Shown one piece after another: positions 41,060 to 49,654 of a DNA stretch of 64,000 nucleotides; position 1 is the stretch's first letter, and each line of letters begins with the position of its first letter. Source of the stretch: Pseudomonas sp. PDM04. GTDB lineage: Bacteria; Pseudomonadota; Gammaproteobacteria; Pseudomonadales; Pseudomonadaceae. The position numbers were made by a program, and so were the translations under genes. Where the stretch lies: positions 124,001-188,000 of the forward strand of contig NZ_JACVAI010000006.1 of assembly GCF_014851765.1 (NCBI RefSeq). The letters are read 5' to 3'. Below the pieces are notes generated by a model. That model was not told where the DNA came from and did no database searches. It worked only from the letters and a program-made list of their open reading frames with translations.

Positions 41060-41131
41060 GAAGCATCAGCCGTACCGCCCCAAGTCATCGACAAAAACAA
41101 CAACAAAACCCGCGCCCCTGGAGGCTTACCC

Positions 41132-41971
41132 ATGATCTCGCTTACCCGTTTCTTCGCTGCAGCCGCTGTCGCCACCGCCGTCACGACCACCGCAGGCGCC
41201 GCCTGGGCCGGCGCGACCCTCGACCGCGTGCATGACACCAAGGTGATAAAAGTCGCCACTGCGGCGAACTGGCCACCGCAGTCGTTCCTCGGCCCGGACA
41301 ACAAGCTGCAGGGCTTCGATATAGACGTCGCCACCGAAATCGGCAAGCGTCTGGGAAGCAAGGTCACCTTCGTCACGCCCGAATACGGCATCATCACCGC
41401 CGGACGCTGGTCGAATCGCTGGGACCTGTCGGTCGGCTCCATGACCCCCACGACCGAGCGCAGTCGGGTCCTCGATTTCCCGGCGATCTATTACTACACG
41501 CCTTATGTCTTCGCGGTGCACAAGGATGCCGCCGGGGCCAAACCGGCGGACCTGAACGGCAAGGTGATCGGCGTCGAAGCCGGGACGACGTCGGAGGATT
41601 ACATCAACCGTCGCCTGAAAATCGACGCGGCCGATGTGCCGGCCTTTACCTACGACGTCACGCCCGGTGAAATCCAGACCTACGGCGACAGCATGGGCCC
41701 GCTGGATGACCTGCGCATGGGTAACGGGGTGCGCCTGAATGCCACCTTGTCCGCGCTGCCGACCATCGTTGCCGCCGTCAAGAATGGCTATCCGATCGTG
41801 CAGGTCGAAGGCAAGCCTGCCTACTACGAACCGCTGGCCATCGCCGTCGACAAGGGTGACGACGCCTTCAACAGTGCGCTGACCAAGATCGTCGCGGACA
41901 TGAAAACCGACGGCACCCTCAAGCAACTGTCGGAAAAATGGTACGGCGCCGACCTCACCCAGGTGCAATAA
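41132..41971 (+). CDS. Periplasmic amino acid-binding protein (SBP family 3)
   Basis: The 279-residue protein has a signal peptide ending near AAWAG. It then shows the family 3 fold: KVATAANWPPQSFLGPDNKL, the conserved GFDIDVATEIGKRLGSK, WDLSVGSMTPTTERSRVLDF and a C-terminal LKQLSEKWYGADL. The ligand-binding Arg and Asp of classic basic-amino-acid binders are not clear. It supplies substrate to the permease/ATPase pair upstream; the flavoprotein that follows probably uses the imported compound. Confidence 0.9.
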   Translation: MISLTRFFAAAAVATAVTTTAGAAWAGATLDRVHDTKVIKVATAANWPPQSFLGPDNKLQGFDIDVATEIGKRLGSKVTFVTPEYGIITAGRWSNRWDLSVGSMTPTTERSRVLDFPAIYYYTPYVFAVHKDAAGAKPADLNGKVIGVEAGTTSEDYINRRLKIDAADVPAFTYDVTPGEIQTYGDSMGPLDDLRMGNGVRLNATLSALPTIVAAVKNGYPIVQVEGKPAYYEPLAIAVDKGDDAFNSALTKIVADMKTDGTLKQLSEKWYGADLTQVQ

Positions 41972-42052
41972 CCCCTCCATGCGTTGCCGGGCGCCCGTCT
42001 TGAACGCGGCGCGCGGCTTGCCTGTGCCGTGAAAATAAGGACAACGCACTTC

Positions 42053-43354
42053 ATGTACATCAACAACTATTACACCGCCACCATGCAATACGCGACCGAG
42101 CACGCGGCGCTGACAGGTGCTGCGCAAGCCGACGTGTGCATCGTCGGCGCCGGACTGGCCGGTCTGAGCACCGCCTGGGAACTGCTCTCGCGTGGCAAAT
42201 CCGTGGTGCTGCTCGACGCCGGTCGCGTGGCCTGGGGGGCTTCCGGGCGCAACGGCGGTTTCGTCCTGCAGGGTTGGTCCGAGGGCCTGACGTCCATCGA
42301 GCGTCGGTGCGGCAAGGCGACCGCCGCAGCGCTGTTCAAACTGTCCCTCGAAGGGGTCGACACGGTTCGCGACATGATCGCCCGGCATCAATTCCCGGGC
42401 TGCGCGCCAACGCCCGGAAAGCTCAGCGTCGTGCGCTATGAGGATGGCGACAACCTGCAGCGACTGCGCGACAAAATGGCCACCGACTTCGATTTCCACC
42501 TCGAGTACCTGGATCGCCAGGCCGTGCGCGAGCGCTTGAAGACCGATCGCTATTTCCAGGCGCTGCGCGATGTCCACGGCTTTCATTTCCATCCGTTGAA
42601 TTATTGCCTGGGGCTGGCCCAGCTCATTGCGCGCAACGGCGGCAGGATCCATGAGCATTCAGCCATGGTCCGGGTGCAGAGCGAGCGCGGACGGCACCGG
42701 GTGATCACCGATCAAGGCAGCGTCGATTGCGCCCATGTCGTGTATTGCTGCGGTGGCTACGGTGGCCCCGAGTTCGGCAAGCTGCGCCGCGCCTTCCTGC
42801 CGATTGCGACCTACGCCGTTCTCACCGAACGCCTGGGCGAGCGCCTGGCGGACGCGGTCGCGACCACCGATGCGGTGGGTGACAATCGCCGGGCCTCGGA
42901 CTATTACCGGATTGTCGACGGTGACCGCCTGCTCTGGGGCGGCCGGATCACCACCCGCAACCTGCAGGATGAAAAGCGCCTGGGCCAGTTGCTGACCGAC
43001 GACATTCTCGATGTCTATCCGCAGTTGCGCGGCATCCGGATCGATAAGGCCTGGTCCGGGCTGATGGGCTATGCGCGGCACAAAATGCCGCACATCGGCC
43101 CCCTGGGTCAGGGCTTGTGGACATGTACATCGTTTGGCGGCCATGGTATGAACACCGCGCCGATTGGCGCACGCGTCATTGCCGAAGCCATCTGCGGCGA
43201 GACCGATCGCTACCGCCTGTTCGATGCCTATGGCCTGCAATGGAACGGTGGCCCGCTCGGCCCGGCAGCCGCACAAACGGTTTACGCCGGCCTGAAGATG
43301 ATGGATATGTTCCAGGAAACCCGTTCGCAACGCCGAGCGGCCGTTAAAAACTGA
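42053..43354 (+). CDS. DAO-family FAD-dependent oxidoreductase, PuuB-like
   Basis: The 433-residue flavoprotein has the FAD motif ADVCIVGAGLAGLSTAWELL at about residues 25-44, VAWGASGRNGGFVLQGWSEG, DVHGFHFHPLNYCLGLAQLI and the C-terminal WSGLMGYARHKMPHIGPLGQ. The HPLNY segment is typical of PuuB/PauB-type amine oxidases. It follows the amino acid transporter genes and is followed by an Lrp-type regulator after 20 bases, suggesting a self-contained uptake, oxidation and sensing module. The ATG at 42053 follows an AAGG site; a later ATG (residue 11) is possible. Confidence 0.87.
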   Translation: MYINNYYTATMQYATEHAALTGAAQADVCIVGAGLAGLSTAWELLSRGKSVVLLDAGRVAWGASGRNGGFVLQGWSEGLTSIERRCGKATAAALFKLSLEGVDTVRDMIARHQFPGCAPTPGKLSVVRYEDGDNLQRLRDKMATDFDFHLEYLDRQAVRERLKTDRYFQALRDVHGFHFHPLNYCLGLAQLIARNGGRIHEHSAMVRVQSERGRHRVITDQGSVDCAHVVYCCGGYGGPEFGKLRRAFLPIATYAVLTERLGERLADAVATTDAVGDNRRASDYYRIVDGDRLLWGGRITTRNLQDEKRLGQLLTDDILDVYPQLRGIRIDKAWSGLMGYARHKMPHIGPLGQGLWTCTSFGGHGMNTAPIGARVIAEAICGETDRYRLFDAYGLQWNGGPLGPAAAQTVYAGLKMMDMFQETRSQRRAAVKN

Positions 43355-43374
43355 AGCCTCGCGAGGTCAAGCCA

Positions 43375-43851
43375 GTGTCCATGGATGTGCAGCGTTCCGG
43401 TCCCCTGTTCAACCTGACCGACAAGGACAGGCAATTGCTCGGCCTGTTGCACGCCAACGCCCGGGAGCCCACTGCTTCGCTGGCGCGCAAGCTCGGGGTG
43501 TCGCGCTCGGCGGTGCAGGAGCGAATCACCCGCCTGGAAAAAGCCGGCGTCATCACCGGCTACAGCGTACGCATCGATCAGGACCGGCTGCAGCAGACCA
43601 TCAACTGCTTCACCATGACGTCCTGCACCAACAAGAGCTACACCGATGTCATGACCTCGCTGCGCAAGATGGAGGCGGTGCAGGCCGTGTACGCGGTCTC
43701 CGGCGAGTCGGATTTCATCATCCACCTGGTCACGGCGACCCTGAGCGAACTCAACGCCGAGCTGACCCGGATCAACATGATCAAGGGCGTGGCGCACACC
43801 GCCTCGCACATCGTGATGGAAACCAAATTCAGCCGGAAGTTGACGCTGTAG
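43375..43851 (+). CDS. Lrp/AsnC-family transcriptional regulator
   Basis: The product is 158 residues from a GTG start; GAGG 10 bases upstream fits GTG better than the ATG two codons later. The N-terminal helix-turn-helix reads LTDKDRQLLGLLHANAREPT, then SLARKLGVSRSAVQERITRL. The C-terminal RAM ligand-binding domain spans about residues 70-150 (VQAVYAVSGESDFIIHLVTA). Family knowledge: octameric regulators that respond to amino acids. It is the last gene of the amino acid transporter/oxidase module and probably controls it. Effector unknown. Confidence 0.9.
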   Translation: MSMDVQRSGPLFNLTDKDRQLLGLLHANAREPTASLARKLGVSRSAVQERITRLEKAGVITGYSVRIDQDRLQQTINCFTMTSCTNKSYTDVMTSLRKMEAVQAVYAVSGESDFIIHLVTATLSELNAELTRINMIKGVAHTASHIVMETKFSRKLTL

Positions 43852-43867
43852 GCCCTGGCTTATCGCC

Positions 43868-44941
43868 TCACGGTGTAATCGCGATCTTCATCACGCCATC
43901 GCGTTGATGCGCGAACAACTCGTAGGCCGCTTCAATATCGTCGAGTTTGAAACGGTGGGTCACCAGTGGCGACAGGTCCACGCCTCCACTCTGGACCACC
44001 GCCATCAGGCGCCGCATGCGCTCCTTGCCACCCGGGCACAGGGTGGAAACGATGCTGTAGTCGCCCAGGCCGGCGGCGAAGGCGTCCAGGGGAATGCGCA
44101 GGTCGCTGGAGTAGACGCCAAGGCTGGACAGGCGACCGCCCGGGCGCAGCACCCGCAGCGCAGATTCGAACGTACCCTGGGTGCCCAATGCCTCGATGGA
44201 CACATCGACGCCACGGCCATCGGTGAGCGCCATGATCTGCTCCACCACGTCGCCGTCCTTGAAATTGACGACATGGGTCGCACCCAACCGGCGAGCCACG
44301 CTCATGCGCTCGGCCACGGCATCCACGCCGATGATCATGGTCGCGCCCTTGAGTCGCGCTCCTGCAACCGCGCACAGGCCGATGGGGCCCAGGGCGAACA
44401 CGACCACGGTATCGCCGATGTTCACCTCGCCGCGCTCGGCCCCGGAGAACCCGGTGGACATGATGTCCGGGCACATCAGCACCTGCTCGTCACTGAGCCC
44501 GTCGGGAATCGGGCACAAATTGGCCAGGGCGTCCGGCACCAGCACGTACTCGGCCTGGCAGCCGTCAATGATGTTGCCGAACTTCCAGCCACCGGTGGCA
44601 CGAAAGCCATGGCGCGTGTCGGGTCCGTCCTGGGAACCACAGCCACACAGGCAGGCATAACTCTGTCCGCTGGGCGTGATGGCCCCGGCAATCACCCGCT
44701 GTCCTTCAACAAAACCCCGCACCTGCGAGCCCAGTCGCTCTATCACCCCCACCGGCTCGTGGCCCACGGTCAGCCCCTTGGCCACCGGGTACTCGCCACG
44801 CAGGATATGCACATCGGTGCCGCAAATGGTCGTGGTGGTGATCCGTACCAGTGCATCCAGCGGTCCGACTTCAGGAATGGGTTTGTCTTCCAGCACGATC
44901 CGGTTCTTTTCGACGAAAACAGCCGCTCTCATGGTTGCCAT
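43868..44941 (-). CDS. Zinc-dependent secondary alcohol dehydrogenase
   Basis: The 357-residue medium-chain dehydrogenase has the catalytic-zinc Cys in TTICGTDVHILRGEYP and the GHEPVGVIERLGS motif. It shares GWKFGN with Clostridium and Thermoanaerobacter secondary alcohol dehydrogenases, along with DIMSTGFSGAE, the Rossmann segment VVVFALGPIGLCAVAGARLK and the C-terminal CPGGKERMRRLM. Family knowledge: NAD(P)-linked interconversion of secondary alcohols and ketones, or of small aldehydes. AAAGGAG 9 bases upstream supports ATG 44941. It diverges from a universal stress protein gene around an ANR-type box, suggesting low-oxygen expression. Confidence 0.88.
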   Translation of the reverse strand: MATMRAAVFVEKNRIVLEDKPIPEVGPLDALVRITTTTICGTDVHILRGEYPVAKGLTVGHEPVGVIERLGSQVRGFVEGQRVIAGAITPSGQSYACLCGCGSQDGPDTRHGFRATGGWKFGNIIDGCQAEYVLVPDALANLCPIPDGLSDEQVLMCPDIMSTGFSGAERGEVNIGDTVVVFALGPIGLCAVAGARLKGATMIIGVDAVAERMSVARRLGATHVVNFKDGDVVEQIMALTDGRGVDVSIEALGTQGTFESALRVLRPGGRLSSLGVYSSDLRIPLDAFAAGLGDYSIVSTLCPGGKERMRRLMAVVQSGGVDLSPLVTHRFKLDDIEAAYELFAHQRDGVMKIAITP

Positions 44942-45099
44942 GGTGCTCACTCCTTTTAGCGTGCGTAAACCAGCGTTCGGCACGAATCCGCAGACTGCGC
45001 CGTGGACCCGGACGAAGGATTGATAATGGTCAACAAATGCGTCACTGGCTGGCCTGCGAACGACCGCACGTCGGACAGCCAGGTGATTCCCTCACCTGC

Positions 45100-45113
45100 T
45101 TGACACGGATCAA
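45100..45113. promoter_or_regulatory. ANR/FNR-type box
   Basis: TTGACACGGATCAA matches the consensus TTGAT-N4-ATCAA with one change. It lies 106 bases before the universal stress protein gene and 158 before the alcohol dehydrogenase gene. Both families are common members of the anaerobic ANR regulon in Pseudomonas. Confidence 0.65.
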
Positions 45114-45219
45114 GCCCGGCGACCGCCACAGGGACAGGCTGAAGACGAGGCTTCAAGACCCGGGAATGCCGGGACCATTGGAGCCTGTGATTGCACGGTC
45201 ACCTAGCGGAGATTGAATC

Positions 45220-46140
45220 ATGTCTGATCAACCACGTTTCATGCTGGTCGTCCCGCCCCTGATGGAAAACAGCCCCGCCTTCGACCGGGCGGCCGCCCTG
45301 GCCAAGGCGGCGGGTGCTGCCCTGCACATCGTGGCATTTGATTATCTGGAAGGCCTGGCAACGGCCGCACTGGTCAACGAGCAAGCGCTGGAACAGATGC
45401 GGCTGGGATACGTCGAGCGTCATCGCCAATGGCTCGAAGACCAGGCCAGGCCGTTGCGCAAGATCGGTGTCACGGTCACCACGGAAGTGGTATGGGTGGA
45501 AGCGCCGTTGCAGGAAATACTCATCCACCTCCAGGAACAGCCGATGGCGGCCCTGATCAAGGCGCTGGAGCACGAATCAAGGCTCTCCCGCCTGTTTTTC
45601 ACGCCCCTGGATATCCACCTGCTGCGCGAATGCCCGGTGCCCGTGCATTTTGTCAGCCACCTGCACAACGCCCTGCCACGCAAGGTCGTTGCCGCAGTCG
45701 ATCCGTTTCATGCCTATGGCCAATACGAGGACCTCAACGACAGGATTCTGCGCGAAGCCTGCAAACTGGCGAGCACCTGCGATGCTGAACTGGAGGTGAT
45801 CTACGCCCACGATCTTTCCAGCATCAGTGCGGATGAAATCGGCTTCGGCAATGGCTCGGCATTTTTCACCTCGACGGCCGCCAGGACCCTGTACGACGCG
45901 CAGGCCGAGGCCTTTCACGAACTGGCCGAGCGCAACGGCATCCCGTCGGAAAACCGGCACATGATCATGGGCAGTCCGGCGAGGGTACTGTCCAGCTACG
46001 CCGCAACCCATGACACCGATGTGATTGTCATGGGCCGCATTGGCCACCGTGGCGTGGAACGGCTGGTGGGCAGCACGGTGGAACATTTGTTGTACAAGCT
46101 GCCCTGCAGCGTGTGGGTGGTTTCCCCGGAGCCGTCCTGA
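45220..46140 (+). CDS. Tandem-domain universal stress protein
   Basis: The 306-residue protein has two UspA domains. The first (residues 1-150) lacks the ATP-binding glycines. The second (about 153-303: RKVVAAVDPFHAYGQYEDLN) keeps the motif VMGRIGHRGVERLVGSTVEH of ATP-binding UspA proteins. Family knowledge: cytoplasmic survival protein under stationary-phase, low-oxygen or envelope stress. An ANR-like box lies upstream. It ends 25 bases before the convergent sensor kinase gene. Confidence 0.9.
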   Translation: MSDQPRFMLVVPPLMENSPAFDRAAALAKAAGAALHIVAFDYLEGLATAALVNEQALEQMRLGYVERHRQWLEDQARPLRKIGVTVTTEVVWVEAPLQEILIHLQEQPMAALIKALEHESRLSRLFFTPLDIHLLRECPVPVHFVSHLHNALPRKVVAAVDPFHAYGQYEDLNDRILREACKLASTCDAELEVIYAHDLSSISADEIGFGNGSAFFTSTAARTLYDAQAEAFHELAERNGIPSENRHMIMGSPARVLSSYAATHDTDVIVMGRIGHRGVERLVGSTVEHLLYKLPCSVWVVSPEPS

Positions 46141-46165
46141 GCCGCCAGGGCAGTCGCTCACGGCA

Positions 46166-47533
46166 TCACGAGCGACCGATTTCCAACGACGCACGCAACC
46201 CGCGAGGCGAACGGTTTTCCAGCCTGACCTGCCCACCGAAGCGCTCGGCGATGGTCTGCACGATGGTCAGGCCCAGTCCCGCGCCGTGGTCATTGCCTCG
46301 GCTGTAGAAGCGCTCGAACAGCCGGTCCCGGTCCTGCTCATCGATGCCCGGCCCCTCGTCCTCGACGATCAGCTCGTAGCCTCTTTCTGTGCGGGCCAGC
46401 CTGATGGTGATGACCCCGTGGGCGGGAGAGAAGTTGGCCGCGTTGGTGACAAGGTTGTTCAACGCAATGTCGATGGCTGTCGGGTCGACCCTGACAAGGC
46501 CGATGTCGTCAGCGACATCGAGCACCGGCTCGATGTCCTTGCTCAACAACCAGGGCGTCAGCTGAATCAGGCTGCCGCGAACCGTCGCGGCCAGGTCAAT
46601 GGGCTCAGGCGGCTTGCTGTCCGCCCGGGGTTCGATGCGCGCCATGGTGAGCAACTGGTTGACCAGCCGGGTGGTCCGGTCCACGCCGGCAATCAAATGT
46701 TCAAGCGATGCCCGACGGTCCTGTTCACTGCCCTGCTCCAACAGGTTCTGGGCATGCACCCGGAGCACGGCCAGGGGCGTTCGCATTTCATGGGCGGCAT
46801 CGGCGATGAAGCGCCGCTCACGGCCCATCACCTCCTGGATTTGCGCCAGCATCCGGTTGAGCGCTGCCTGCATGGGTTCAAGCTCGGTAGGCAGTGGCGT
46901 CAATTGCAGGGGTTCGAGGGAGCCGGGAGGCCTGGCCCGCAACGTAGCGGCCATATTGACCAACGGTTTCAACCCCAGGCCGATGGCCAGCCAGATCATT
47001 GCCGCCAGCAGCAAGCTGCCCAGAATGTTGGGCCACAGGGTGTGACGCACGATCCGGTCCACCAGGTCGGCGCGCACATCGTCGCGCTCCCCTACCCAGA
47101 TGCGCAGGCCGTTGTGCCGGTCTTCGAGGAGGAAGGCCCGCCAATGGCGATTGTTCAGGTCGACGAGGTCGCTGAAACCTGCCGTTCGCGGCGGGGTCTT
47201 GAACGAAGGCGCACTCGCGGTGTGCACCAGCACTTCATCCTTGGGATCCCAGACCTGGAATGCGATCTTCGTTTCATAGGGATGCCCGTCAACCTTGGGC
47301 TCCGCTTCGCTCAGGGCCTGGTTGAAGGCCTGATACAGGTCGGCGTGTTCCCTGCCGGTCAGGGGCATGCGCATGATGCCTTGCAACAGGCGCGCGTTCT
47401 GCGCCAGTTGTGCGTCATAGACTTCGGCGATTTCGTGGTTGCTGTCGTGCAGGTTAAGGACACTGATGAGGGTCAGCCCGACCAGCATCAGGCCGATGAT
47501 CAGGGTCAGCGTGCGGCGTCTGATCGAGGTCAA
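46166..47533 (-). CDS. Sensor histidine kinase, QseC/PmrB-like
   Basis: The 455-residue kinase has an N-terminal transmembrane segment (LIIGLMLVGLTLISVL) and a periplasmic sensor of about 135 residues (PYETKIAFQVWDPKDEVLVH). A second transmembrane segment (ILGSLLLAAMIWLAIGLGL) leads to a HAMP-like linker and the phosphoacceptor His in FIADAAHEMRTPLAVLRVHA. The ATPase follows with N box (NNLVTNAANFSP), G1 (DEGPGI) and G2 (GAGLGL). The periplasmic domain has the QseC_N character. It overlaps the response regulator gene by 4 bases and ends the seven-gene operon, so its ligand may be that operon's product. Confidence 0.92.
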   Translation of the reverse strand: MTSIRRRTLTLIIGLMLVGLTLISVLNLHDSNHEIAEVYDAQLAQNARLLQGIMRMPLTGREHADLYQAFNQALSEAEPKVDGHPYETKIAFQVWDPKDEVLVHTASAPSFKTPPRTAGFSDLVDLNNRHWRAFLLEDRHNGLRIWVGERDDVRADLVDRIVRHTLWPNILGSLLLAAMIWLAIGLGLKPLVNMAATLRARPPGSLEPLQLTPLPTELEPMQAALNRMLAQIQEVMGRERRFIADAAHEMRTPLAVLRVHAQNLLEQGSEQDRRASLEHLIAGVDRTTRLVNQLLTMARIEPRADSKPPEPIDLAATVRGSLIQLTPWLLSKDIEPVLDVADDIGLVRVDPTAIDIALNNLVTNAANFSPAHGVITIRLARTERGYELIVEDEGPGIDEQDRDRLFERFYSRGNDHGAGLGLTIVQTIAERFGGQVRLENRSPRGLRASLEIGRS

Positions 47534-48192
47534 TGGCGCTCCTCCACCAGGTATCCGACCCCGCGAACGGTACGGATGAGGTCAGCGGAAAATTTCTTGC
47601 GCAGGTGGTGGATGTGCACCTCCAGGGTGTTGCTCTCGGCCTCCTCGCTCCAGCCGTACAGCAATTGCATCAGATGATCGCGGGTCATGATCCTGCCCGG
47701 TGGCGACAGCAGCTCGTGCAGCAACTGGTACTCCTTGGGCGTCAGCGCCACCGGTTCCCCGTTGTAGCTGACCTGCTGTGTACCGGGGTTGAGGCGGATC
47801 CCGGCGTGTTCGATCAGCGCCTGGGCGCGCCCGGCGCTGCGCCGCAGGAGCGCACGGATACGGGCCTTCAGCTCGGCCAGGTCGAACGGTTTGATCAGGT
47901 AGTCATCGGCCCCGGCGTCCAGGCCGGCAATGCGGTCTTCGGTGGCATCGCGGGCGGTCAGGATCAGCACCGGCAGAGTGGAGCCGCTGTTGCGCAGGCG
48001 CCGCAGCACGTCAAGGCCGTCCATGCGCGGCAGGCCCAGATCCAGGACCGCCAGATCAAATATTTCACTGAGCAACGAATGCAGGGCGCTGCTGCCGTCC
48101 AGCAACCAGTCGACGGTATAACCTTCACGGTTGAGGGCCTGATGAATGCCCTCGCCCAGTGCCGTGTCATCCTCTATCAGTAGTAAGCGCAC
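47530..48192 (-). CDS. OmpR-family response regulator, QseB/PmrA-like
   Basis: The 220-residue protein has a receiver domain with acidic pair EDD (8-10), phosphoacceptor Asp51 in DLAVLDLGLPRMDGL, Thr/Lys switch residues (LTARD; IKPFDL) and a winged-helix domain (ALTPKEYQLLHELLSPPGRI; NTLEVHIHHLRKKF; TVRGVGYLVEE). Sequence and partner kinase place it with QseB/PmrA. Those regulators bind CTTAA-type direct repeats, and two such sites lie at the operon's promoter (52509-52568). It follows the TPR gene by 11 bases. Confidence 0.93.
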   Translation of the reverse strand: MRLLLIEDDTALGEGIHQALNREGYTVDWLLDGSSALHSLLSEIFDLAVLDLGLPRMDGLDVLRRLRNSGSTLPVLILTARDATEDRIAGLDAGADDYLIKPFDLAELKARIRALLRRSAGRAQALIEHAGIRLNPGTQQVSYNGEPVALTPKEYQLLHELLSPPGRIMTRDHLMQLLYGWSEEAESNTLEVHIHHLRKKFSADLIRTVRGVGYLVEERH

Positions 48193-48203
48193 ACGGACTC
48201 CTG

Positions 48204-48848
48204 TCAGCCGAGTTTTTTGTTCACATCCGCCAGCAACGCCTCGATCTCCTTGCGGCGACCGGCATCGGCCGTTTCGCGACCGGGACGAGGGGCTGCCGTC
48301 AGGGCTTTTTGCAGCGCCGTCCTGGCTTCAGCGTAGCGCTTCTGGCGGTAGAGGTGATCGCCCCAGAAGTACAGGCTGTCGATGCCGTCGGGGTTTATTT
48401 GCAAGGCCTCCTTGAGCAACTGCTCGGCCTTGTCCGAGTCACCGAAGCCGATAGGCCAGCCGGGCACGCGATCATACAACGCGGCGAGACTGGTGTAGGC
48501 AGAACCTTGCAGGGCCCTGGGGTCCAGGGCCAGGGCTTTTTCCAGGTCAGCCCTGGCCGCCTTGACCTTGCCCAGCGCACCGAGGCCGCCCTGTGCACCG
48601 GCCCAACTGCTGTTGACGATACCGGACCAGATCCAGGCCTCCGCCACGTTCTGGCGTTCCTGGGTGAAAATTGAGGCCTGGGCGGCCAGTTTCTCGAAGG
48701 CTGCGGTGCGTTGCCCCTCAGGCAATTCGTACTGGATGTGTGCCCAGCTCTGCTGGATGGCACTGAGGCGTTGCTGGTCAGCGGGCTCCAGTGCCCAGGC
48801 GCCCTGCCCCAGGGCCCCCAACAACAGGAAAGCGGCGATCTTCTTCAT
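48204..48848 (-). CDS. Secreted TPR-repeat protein
   Basis: The 214-residue protein has a signal peptide (MKKIAAFLLLGALGQGAWAL) and then alpha-helical TPR-like repeats. Examples are ARADLEKALALDPRALQGSA, KAEQLLKEALQINPDGIDSL and EARTALQKALTAAPRPGRET. No catalytic motif is seen. It overlaps the SDR gene by 4 bases (ATGA) and sits between enzyme genes and the two-component system. A periplasmic scaffold, or a modulator of the sensor kinase, is an inference from this position. Confidence 0.82.
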   Translation of the reverse strand: MKKIAAFLLLGALGQGAWALEPADQQRLSAIQQSWAHIQYELPEGQRTAAFEKLAAQASIFTQERQNVAEAWIWSGIVNSSWAGAQGGLGALGKVKAARADLEKALALDPRALQGSAYTSLAALYDRVPGWPIGFGDSDKAEQLLKEALQINPDGIDSLYFWGDHLYRQKRYAEARTALQKALTAAPRPGRETADAGRRKEIEALLADVNKKLG

Positions 48849-49654
48849 GGCTTGGGTTTCTCCGGGTCGGTTTTCTGGCTCAGGCGGCGGATCAGTGGCA
48901 GTTGTTTGCGCAAGCCACGGTCCACCAGATGGGGCAGCAGGCTGTTGAGGCGCACGAAAAAGCGCTCCGGCCAGCCCAGGTACACATCGCGTCGATCGCC
49001 GGCAATCGCATGAATCACGGCGCTGGCCACGGTGTGCGGATCGTCGACATTCGCCTTCAATGCGTCGTTCAGGGCCTGGGCCGCCGCGCTGTTCATGGTG
49101 GTGCGGGTGGCACGCGGGGCGACATAGAGCACGCTGACCCGGGTGTCCGCCAGCTCGCGGCGCAGGGCTTCGGAAAACCCGCGCAGGGCGAATTTGCTGG
49201 CGCAATAACTGGCATAGCCGGGGTAGCCAATCGAGCCATACGTCGAGCCGACATTGACCACCATGGCACTGTCCGCCTGTTTGAGCAGGGGCAGCAGCAA
49301 CCGGGTCAGGCAGATCGGCGCACCGATGTTCACGGCCAGCAAAGCGTTGATCTCACTGTCGTCCAGCTGTTCGAGCATGGCGAAATGATTGACCCCGGCG
49401 GCATTGATCAGCAGGTTGATGCCGCCGAGGGTGTTGGCCTGAGCGAACACTGCGCGACGCTCGGCGGCCACCGTCAAGTCGGCGCCAATCCAGCTCAGGT
49501 GCTGCGGATAGCGCTCGAGCAGCGGCGTCAACGGCTCTCGATGCCGGGCCACAGCCAGCACCCGGGCACCACTGGCGCACAGGGCGGTGGCGATGGCCAG
49601 ACCGATGCCTCCGCTGGCGCCGGTCAACACCACGCGAGCGTCAGACAGGCGCAT
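48845..49654 (-). CDS. Short-chain dehydrogenase/reductase
   Basis: The 269-residue SDR begins MRLSDARVVLTGASGGIGLA, with the TGxxxGIG cofactor motif. It has the structural NAAG motif (INAAGVNHF), the catalytic Ser in VNVGSTYGSIG and the Tyr/Lys pair in YASYCASKFALRGFSEALR. The basic residue after the first strand (VARHREPL) suggests NADPH. Family knowledge: reduces a ketone or aldehyde. It overlaps the diiron oxidase gene by 14 bases and the TPR gene by 4, so it is part of the biosynthetic operon. Substrate unknown. Confidence 0.9.
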   Translation of the reverse strand: MRLSDARVVLTGASGGIGLAIATALCASGARVLAVARHREPLTPLLERYPQHLSWIGADLTVAAERRAVFAQANTLGGINLLINAAGVNHFAMLEQLDDSEINALLAVNIGAPICLTRLLLPLLKQADSAMVVNVGSTYGSIGYPGYASYCASKFALRGFSEALRRELADTRVSVLYVAPRATRTTMNSAAAQALNDALKANVDDPHTVASAVIHAIAGDRRDVYLGWPERFFVRLNSLLPHLVDRGLRKQLPLIRRLSQKTDPEKPKP

